Shown here in pieces: positions 57,171-62,043 of a stretch of DNA of 62,043 nucleotides; position 1 is the stretch's first letter; every line of letters starts with the position of its first letter. The position numbers and the translations under genes were made by a program. The stretch is taken from NCBI GenBank assembly GCA_030653975.1, contig JAURYH010000042.1, positions 1-62,043 of the forward strand. Reading direction: 5' to 3'. The stretch comes from Hydrogenophaga sp. (GTDB taxonomy: Bacteria > Pseudomonadota > Gammaproteobacteria > Burkholderiales > Burkholderiaceae_C). The notes beneath the pieces are model-generated. The model had not been told where the DNA came from and did not search any database. It saw only the letters and a program-made list of their open reading frames with translations.

Positions 57171-57761
57171 ATGTCTGCTGATTTTGCCCCCATCAACCTG
57201 ACCAATCATTTCCTGATTGCGATGCCCGGTCTCAGCGACGAGCTTTTCGGCCGCAGTGTGGTGTTCATGTGCGAACACAGCGAGCGGGGTGCCCTCGGTC
57301 TGGTGATCAACAAGCCCAGCGACATCCTGTTGCCCCGGTTGTTTGAAAAGGTCGATCTGCCCATGGGCCGGCTGGACCTGTCCCTGATGCCGGTGTTCCA
57401 GGGCGGCCCGGTGCAGACCGAGCGCGGCTTTGTGTTGCACGAAGCGATCGAGGGCGGCGAGGGCGAATCGGTCTACGCCTCCACCCTGTCGATTCCGGGC
57501 GGCCTGGAAATGACCACCTCGAAAGATGTGCTGGAAGCCATGTCCTCGGGGGCCGGGCCGCGCAAGGTGTTTGTCACGCTGGGCTATGCCTCGTGGGGGC
57601 AAGGGCAGCTGGAATCCGAGATCACCGAAAACAGCTGGTTGACCGTGGAGGCCGACCCAAGCCTGATCTTCGATGCGCCGGTGGCCGAGCGCTACGAGCG
57701 TGCCATGGCCCTGCTGGGCCTGCAGCCGTGGATGCTGTCGCCAGATGCGGGCCATGCATGA
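57171..57761 (+). CDS. yqgE: YqgE/AlgH family protein
   Basis: 196 aa: LTNHFLIAMPGLSDELFGRSVV, VMCEHSERGALGLVINKP, VFQGGPVQTERGFVLH and FVTLGYASWGQGQLESEI. The fold is known but the biochemical function is not; in Pseudomonas AlgH affects alginate regulation. First gene of yqgE-ruvX-pyrR-pyrB-pyrC'-plsC; its stop overlaps the ruvX start (ATGA). Confidence 0.95.
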   Translation: MSADFAPINLTNHFLIAMPGLSDELFGRSVVFMCEHSERGALGLVINKPSDILLPRLFEKVDLPMGRLDLSLMPVFQGGPVQTERGFVLHEAIEGGEGESVYASTLSIPGGLEMTTSKDVLEAMSSGAGPRKVFVTLGYASWGQGQLESEITENSWLTVEADPSLIFDAPVAERYERAMALLGLQPWMLSPDAGHA

Positions 57762-58165
57762 TGACGGTGGAGGTTCCGGTCAACGGTCAGAGCTTTCTAG
57801 CCTTTGATTACGGCCTGAAACGCACCGGTGTGGCCAGCGGCAACCGCATCACCCGCACCGCCACCCCGCAGGCCACCATCGCTGCCGAGGGGGATGCGCG
57901 GTTGGCCAGAGTCGCCGAGCGCATCCAGGAGTGGCAGCCCGACGCCCTGGTGGTCGGCGTGCCCTGCCACCCCGATGGGGCCGCACACGAAAACACCGCC
58001 CGCGCGCTGAAGTTTGCGCGCCAGCTGCGTGGTCGTTTCGGCCTGCCGGTGTTCGAGGTGGACGAACGCTACAGCACCACCGAAGCCCACGCGCTGGGTG
58101 CAAAAGATGCCGATGCCGCATCGGCCTGCATCATCCTGGAACAGTTTTTGAGGAGCCTGCCTTGA
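57758..58165 (+). CDS. ruvX: Holliday junction resolvase-like RuvX (YqgF)
   Basis: 135 aa RNase H-fold nuclease. FLAFDYGLKRTGVASGN with the first catalytic Asp, ALVVGVPCHPDG, and the C-terminal VDERYSTTEAHA. YqgF is implicated in 16S rRNA 5'-end maturation as well as junction resolution. It begins with two consecutive ATG codons; the first overlaps the yqgE stop. The stop overlaps the pyrR TTG start. Confidence 0.93.
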   Translation: MMTVEVPVNGQSFLAFDYGLKRTGVASGNRITRTATPQATIAAEGDARLARVAERIQEWQPDALVVGVPCHPDGAAHENTARALKFARQLRGRFGLPVFEVDERYSTTEAHALGAKDADAASACIILEQFLRSLP

Positions 58166-58677
58166 GTGCATTGCAACTGGACGCCGAACAGCTCTACCTG
58201 GCCTTGCTGAAGGGTGTGAAAAGCCTGATCTCCGACACACCCGAGCCGGTGTACCTGGCCGGCATCACTTCGGGCGGCGCCTGGCTGGCCGAGCGCCTGC
58301 AGCGCGACCTGGGGCTCGATGGTGATGCCGGCGTGATCTCGTCGAGCATGCACCGCGACGACTTCGCCCAGAGGGGGCTGGCGCTCAGTGCCCAGACCGT
58401 GCTGCCGTTCGACGTGAACGGCGCGCATGTGATCCTGATCGACGACGTGCTCTACACCGGCCGCACGCTGCGCGCGGTGATCAACGAGCTGTTCGACTAC
58501 GGCCGCCCGGCCAGCGTGCAGCTGGCGGTGCTGGTGGACCGCGGTGGGCGCGAACTGCCGATCGAGGCCCGGGTCTGCGCGGCCACGGTGGTGTTGGCAC
58601 CGACGCAAACGCTTGAACTCGCGCGCGACGACGAGGGGCGCCTCAGCTTCGTACTGGAAAACAAGAAGGAAGCCTGA
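58162..58677 (+). CDS. pyrR: bifunctional pyrimidine regulator PyrR / uracil phosphoribosyltransferase
   Basis: 171 aa PRTase-fold protein. PRPP motif VILIDDVLYTGRTLRAVIN; SSSMHRDDF and VDRGGRELPI are family features. In Gram-positives PyrR binds pyr mRNA; in this lineage the role may be the uracil PRTase activity or control of pyrBC'. The start is a TTG at 58162 that overlaps the ruvX stop and has AGGAG six bases upstream; no ATG is available near it. Confidence 0.92.
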   Translation: MSALQLDAEQLYLALLKGVKSLISDTPEPVYLAGITSGGAWLAERLQRDLGLDGDAGVISSSMHRDDFAQRGLALSAQTVLPFDVNGAHVILIDDVLYTGRTLRAVINELFDYGRPASVQLAVLVDRGGRELPIEARVCAATVVLAPTQTLELARDDEGRLSFVLENKKEA

Positions 58678-58680
58678 AAC

Positions 58681-59637
58681 GTGGCCAAGAACCCCCAACT
58701 CAACAAGAATGGTGAACTCATTCACCTGCTGTCCACCGAAGGCCTGTCGCGCGACATCCTCACCAAAATTCTCGACACCGCAGCCAACTTCGTCAGCGTG
58801 AGCAACCGCGAAGTCAAAAAGGTGCCGCTGCTGCGGGGCAAGAGCGTGTTCAACCTGTTCTTCGAGAACAGCACCCGCACCCGCACCACCTTCGACATCG
58901 CCGCCACGCGGCTCTCGGCCGACGTGTACACGCTGGACATCGCGCGCAGCTCCACCGCCAAGGGCGAGTCGCTGCTCGACACCATCGCCAACCTGAGTGC
59001 GATGGCGGCCGACATCTTTGTCGTGCGGCACAGCGAGTCGGGTGCGCCCTACCTGATCTCGCAGCACGTGGCGCCACACGTGCACGTGATCAACGCCGGT
59101 GACGGCCGCCATGCCCACCCGACGCAGGGCCTGCTCGACATGTACACCATCCGGCACTACAAGAAAGACTTCACCAGGCTCTCGGTCGCGATCGTCGGCG
59201 ACGTGCTGCATTCGCGTGTGGCGCGCTCCGACATCCATGCGCTCACCACGCTGGGCTGTCCCGACGTGCGCGTGGTCGGCCCGCGAACCCTGGTCCCCAG
59301 CGACCTGTCTCAGATGGGCGTGCGGGTGTGCCACACGCTGGAAGAAGGCATCAGGGACTGCGACGTGGTGATCACGCTGCGCCTGCAGAACGAGCGCATG
59401 AGCGGTGCGCTGTTGCCGTCCAGCCAGGAGTATTTCAAGAGCTTCGGCCTCACGCCGGAGAGACTTCGCTGGGCCAGACCCGACGCCATCGTCATGCACC
59501 CCGGCCCGATCAACCGCGGCGTCGAGATCGACTCCGCGGTGGTGGACGGACCGCAGAGCGTGATCCTGCCGCAGGTCACTTTCGGCATCGCCGTGCGCAT
59601 GGCGGTGATGGGCATCGTTGCAGGGAACGAGGCATGA
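58681..59637 (+). CDS. pyrB: aspartate carbamoyltransferase catalytic subunit
   Basis: 318 aa. Carbamoyl-phosphate loop [16 protein letters not shown], the substrate loop [30 protein letters not shown], and LRLQNERM toward the C-terminus; ends [12 protein letters not shown]. Commits carbamoyl phosphate and aspartate to UMP synthesis. The start is GTG at 58681, 3 bp after pyrR. No pyrI regulatory subunit is present; instead pyrC' follows, as in the class A ATCase complexes of pseudomonads. Confidence 0.96.
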   Translation: MAKNPQLNKNGELIHLLSTEGLSRDILTKILDTAANFVSVSNREVKKVPLLRGKSVFNLFFENSTRTRTTFDIAATRLSADVYTLDIARSSTAKGESLLDTIANLSAMAADIFVVRHSESGAPYLISQHVAPHVHVINAGDGRHAHPTQGLLDMYTIRHYKKDFTRLSVAIVGDVLHSRVARSDIHALTTLGCPDVRVVGPRTLVPSDLSQMGVRVCHTLEEGIRDCDVVITLRLQNERMSGALLPSSQEYFKSFGLTPERLRWARPDAIVMHPGPINRGVEIDSAVVDGPQSVILPQVTFGIAVRMAVMGIVAGNEA

Positions 59638-59639
59638 GC

Positions 59640-59725
59640 ATGACCCCCACACTCCGCCGCTGCGCGGGTCGCTGCCCCCCAAGGGGGCTGGCCTTGCTTG
59701 GGGCGGCCCTGCGCTGCGGCCACTT
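59640..59725. repeat. dispersed GC-rich repeat inside the pyr operon, copy E
   Basis: CTCCGCCGCTGCGCGGGTCG, CCCCCC-AA-GGGGGCTGG and CTTGGGGCGGCCC, nearly identical to copy C. It splits pyrB from pyrC' by 112 bp in an operon whose other junctions overlap or nearly do. Confidence 0.75.
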
Positions 59726-59749
59726 GTTCTCTGCGAGAAAGATCAATCC

Positions 59750-61087
59750 ATGAAGATACTGATCCAGAACGGTCGCGTCATGGACCCGGCCACCGGCCGC
59801 GACGAGCTGGCCGACATCGCCATCGCAGCCGGTCGCATCATCGCCATCGGCAACGTGGCGCCCGACTTCCATCCCAACCGCACCCTCAACGCCACCGGCT
59901 GCGTGGTCGCCCCCGGCCTGGTGGACCTGGCGGTGCGCCTGCGTGAGCCCGGCCAGGAACACGCCGCCATGCTGGAGAGCGAAATGGCCGCGGCCGTGGC
60001 CGGCGGTGTGACCTCGCTGGTCTGTCCGCCCGACACCGACCCGGTGCTGGACGAACCCGGTCTGGTGGACATGCTCAAGTTCCGCGCCGAGAAATTGCAC
60101 CAGGCGCGCGTGTTTCCGCTGGGGGCACTCACCCGTGGGCTGAAGGGCGAAGAGCTCACCGAGATGGCCGAACTCACCGAGTCCGGCTGCATCGGCTTCG
60201 GCCAGGCCGAGGTGCCCATCGTCAATGTGCAGGTGTTGCAGCGCGCCCTGCAATACGCCGCCACCTTTGGCTACACCGTCTGGCTGCGTCCGCAGGATTT
60301 CTGGCTCGGCAAGGGTGTGGCCGCCAGCGGCCCGCTGGCCACGCGCATGGGGCTGGCCGGCATTCCGGTGATGGCCGAGACCATCGCGCTGCACACACTG
60401 TTCGAACTGTTGCGCTCGGTGCATGGCAAGGGCAGCGAAGCGCGCGTGCACCTGTGCCGCATCAGCAGCGCCGCCGGGCTGGCGCTGGTGCGCCAGGCCA
60501 AGGCCGAAGGCCTGCCAGTGAGCTGCGACGTGAGTGTGCACAACCTGCACCTGACCGATGTGGACATCGGTTATTACGACAGCCGCCTGCGCCTGCAGCC
60601 GCCGGTGCGCCAGCAGCGCGACCGCGATGCCCTGCGCGCCGGGCTGGCCGACGGCACCATCGACGCGCTGGTGTCGGACCACAACCCGGTGGACGCCGAT
60701 GCGAAGGTGCTGCCGTTTGCCGAAGCCGAACCCGGCGCCACCGCCGTGGAACTGTTGCTCGGCCTGGCCTGCAAATGGGCGCAGCAGGATGGCCTGGGCT
60801 TGATGCAGGCCCTCACCGTGCTCACCACCGGCCCGCAGGCGGTCCTCGGCAACAGCCTGGGCACGCTGCAGCACAGCGTGGGCCAACTCAGCGTGGGTGG
60901 CCAGGCCGACCTGTGCATCTTCGACCCCAATGCCAGCTGGCGCGTGGAGCCGGCGGCGCTGCGCAGCCAGGGCAAGCACACGCCCTTTGAAGGCCACGAA
61001 ATGCCGGTGCGCGTGCGCGCCACGCTGGTGGGGGGACAAGTGGCCCACGAGGCCGCTCGCACCGACGCAGCACACGCGCTGGCGTGA
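59750..61087 (+). CDS. pyrC: dihydroorotase-like protein PyrC' (non-catalytic)
   Basis: 445 aa amidohydrolase-fold protein. The metal-binding HxH of dihydroorotase (DLHVHLREPG) is replaced by A61 and R63 in VDLAVRLREPG, so zinc cannot bind normally. Other fold features persist (VTSLVCPPDTDPVLDEP, DALVSDHNPVDADAK). In Pseudomonas such PyrC' proteins are inactive but needed for assembly of the active pyrB ATCase dodecamer; the same is inferred here. A true dihydroorotase must be elsewhere. Start ATG at 59750; the stop overlaps plsC (GTGA). Confidence 0.92.
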   Translation: MKILIQNGRVMDPATGRDELADIAIAAGRIIAIGNVAPDFHPNRTLNATGCVVAPGLVDLAVRLREPGQEHAAMLESEMAAAVAGGVTSLVCPPDTDPVLDEPGLVDMLKFRAEKLHQARVFPLGALTRGLKGEELTEMAELTESGCIGFGQAEVPIVNVQVLQRALQYAATFGYTVWLRPQDFWLGKGVAASGPLATRMGLAGIPVMAETIALHTLFELLRSVHGKGSEARVHLCRISSAAGLALVRQAKAEGLPVSCDVSVHNLHLTDVDIGYYDSRLRLQPPVRQQRDRDALRAGLADGTIDALVSDHNPVDADAKVLPFAEAEPGATAVELLLGLACKWAQQDGLGLMQALTVLTTGPQAVLGNSLGTLQHSVGQLSVGGQADLCIFDPNASWRVEPAALRSQGKHTPFEGHEMPVRVRATLVGGQVAHEAARTDAAHALA

Positions 61088-61851
61088 GCGCCGCACGCGC
61101 GTCTCCGCTGGTGGCCGCGTGGCGCGCTGTGCGGGCGCTGGCGCACGTGCTGGGCGGGTTGTGGACCATCCGCAGCGAGTTCGGACGCCTCACGCCTGCG
61201 CAGTGTGAGTTGCTGGTGCGCGAATGGTCGCGCCAGATGCTGCGCATCCTGGGCGCGGAGCTGGTGGTGCGAGGCACGCCGCCTGCCCATGGGCCGGTGC
61301 TGCTGGTGGCCAACCACGTCTCCTGGCTCGACATCCTGGTCATGAACGCGGCCCAGCCCGCGCGTTTCATCTCCAAGGCCGACGTGAAACACTGGCCGGT
61401 GCTGGGCGCGCTCATCACCGGCGTGGGCACGCTCTACATCGAGCGTGAGAACCGGCGCGACGCCATGCGCGTGGTGCACCAGATGGTCGAACGCCTGCGC
61501 GCCCACGACAGCATCGCCGTGTTCCCCGAGGGCACCACGGGCGACGGCCGTGCGCTGCTGCCGTTTCACGCCAACCTGTTCCAGGCGGCCATTTCGGCCA
61601 ATGCCCCGGTGCTGCCGGTGGCGCTGGCTTTTGTCGATGCCGCCAGCGGCCAGCGCAGCGACGCCCCGCTGTTCATCGGCGACACCACCTTGCTGGCTTC
61701 CCTCTGGAGCACCTTGCGCGCCAGCGGCCTGCAGGCGGTGGTGCACTACGGTGAACCGCAGTTTTGTCAGGGGCGCGACCGGCGGGCCTGGGCGCAGGAC
61801 GTTCGCGCCGAGGTGGCGCAGATGCTGGGGCTAGCCCCCCCGGACAGCTGA
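61084..61851 (+). CDS. plsC: 1-acyl-sn-glycerol-3-phosphate acyltransferase
   Basis: 255 aa membrane-associated acyltransferase making phosphatidic acid. The HxxxxD catalytic motif is NHVSWLDILV; the substrate motif is FPEGTTGDGRALLPFHANLF; an N-terminal hydrophobic helix (WRAVRALAHVLGGLWTI) anchors it. The start is GTG at 61084 within the pyrC' stop. Last gene of the operon in view. Confidence 0.92.
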   Translation: MSAARASPLVAAWRAVRALAHVLGGLWTIRSEFGRLTPAQCELLVREWSRQMLRILGAELVVRGTPPAHGPVLLVANHVSWLDILVMNAAQPARFISKADVKHWPVLGALITGVGTLYIERENRRDAMRVVHQMVERLRAHDSIAVFPEGTTGDGRALLPFHANLFQAAISANAPVLPVALAFVDAASGQRSDAPLFIGDTTLLASLWSTLRASGLQAVVHYGEPQFCQGRDRRAWAQDVRAEVAQMLGLAPPDS

Positions 61852-61889
61852 ACCGGTCAGTTTTCATGGCTCCGGAGCTCCACCCCGAC

Positions 61890-61958
61890 GCATGAAATGG
61901 TGCAGCCCAGGGCACCGCCGGGCCGGCTTTGCCGGACGGCCAGTGCCGCCCCCTTGAG
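61890..61958. repeat. dispersed GC-rich intergenic repeat, truncated copy F
   Basis: From CGCATGAA through GCCGGGCCGGCTTTGCCGG to CCCCCTTGAG it follows copy A nearly base for base, then stops matching at 61958, where copy A continues with a G run. Confidence 0.7.
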
Positions 61959-62043
61959 CAACTGTGTTGAAAGTCAAGTGGATTGAGCGGAAATCTCATG
62001 CTTGAGAGTGCTCCATGAAGCCTGATCTCTGAGCATGGCGTTG
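61959..62043. other. AT-richer window end, unassigned
   Basis: 85 bp with visibly lower G+C than the surroundings, starting inside what should be the rest of repeat copy F. No gene or terminal inverted repeat can be confirmed because the window ends. It could be the edge of an inserted element. Confidence 0.35.

Overview
The window reads as chromosomal DNA of a betaproteobacterium, most likely of the family Comamonadaceae (Hydrogenophaga/Acidovorax-like). This is inferred from high G+C, gene content (HiPIP ferredoxin, opgGH, pilGHIJ-chpA, yqgE-ruvX-pyrR-pyrB-pyrC'-plsC) and protein sequence character; no database search was run. It is mostly core genome. I see no prophage, CRISPR array, transposase, restriction or toxin-antitoxin module, or secondary-metabolite cluster, and no convincing new multi-gene system. 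The notable signals are regulatory sites and a few damaged or degenerate genes.

Layout. 1-3.4 kb: metY, a 5'-truncated DUF4197 gene, a REP-like palindrome, a periplasmic DsrE-like protein and a small NrfJ-like exported protein; this end looks different in style from the rest. 3.4-7.9 kb: class Ia ribonucleotide reductase nrdA-nrdB (minus strand) behind a promoter that carries two NrdR boxes. 8-12.2 kb: pilS-pilR-ampD, with pilS frameshifted at its ATP-binding N-box. 12.3-15.4 kb: a CcsA/YpjD-like membrane protein divergent from ffh, then a membrane protein. 15.4-24.2 kb (minus): miaB, a 66-bp tandem repeat, glrK-qseG-glrR, a terminator, then opgG-opgH. The glrR-opgG gap carries a GlrR-type enhancer, an IHF-like site and a -24/-12 sigma-54 promoter.

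24.3-35.7 kb: small exported protein, CMD-family peroxidase-like protein, yaeQ, tRNA-Met, HiPIP, an enoyl-CoA hydratase divergent from paaG-paaI-paaK with two palindromic operators between them, M61 aminopeptidase, DUF3429, dsbC, a UbiH-type hydroxylase and a MOSC protein. 35.8-45.5 kb: ychF, an RsuA-like protein lacking the catalytic Asp, MFS transporter, YqaA, dusB-fis, purH, thiD-hemL, rubredoxin. 45.6-55.5 kb: pilG-pilH-pilI-pilJ-chpA, the twitching chemosensory cluster. 55.6-61.9 kb: phrB divergent from the overlapping yqgE-ruvX-pyrR-pyrB-pyrC'-plsC operon.

Three themes link the genes. Type IV pilus control appears twice (PilS/PilR and the Pil-Chp pathway). Two sigma-54 activators (PilR, GlrR) are present, and GlrR probably drives the adjacent opgGH. 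A GC-rich dispersed repeat occupies seven intergenic gaps.
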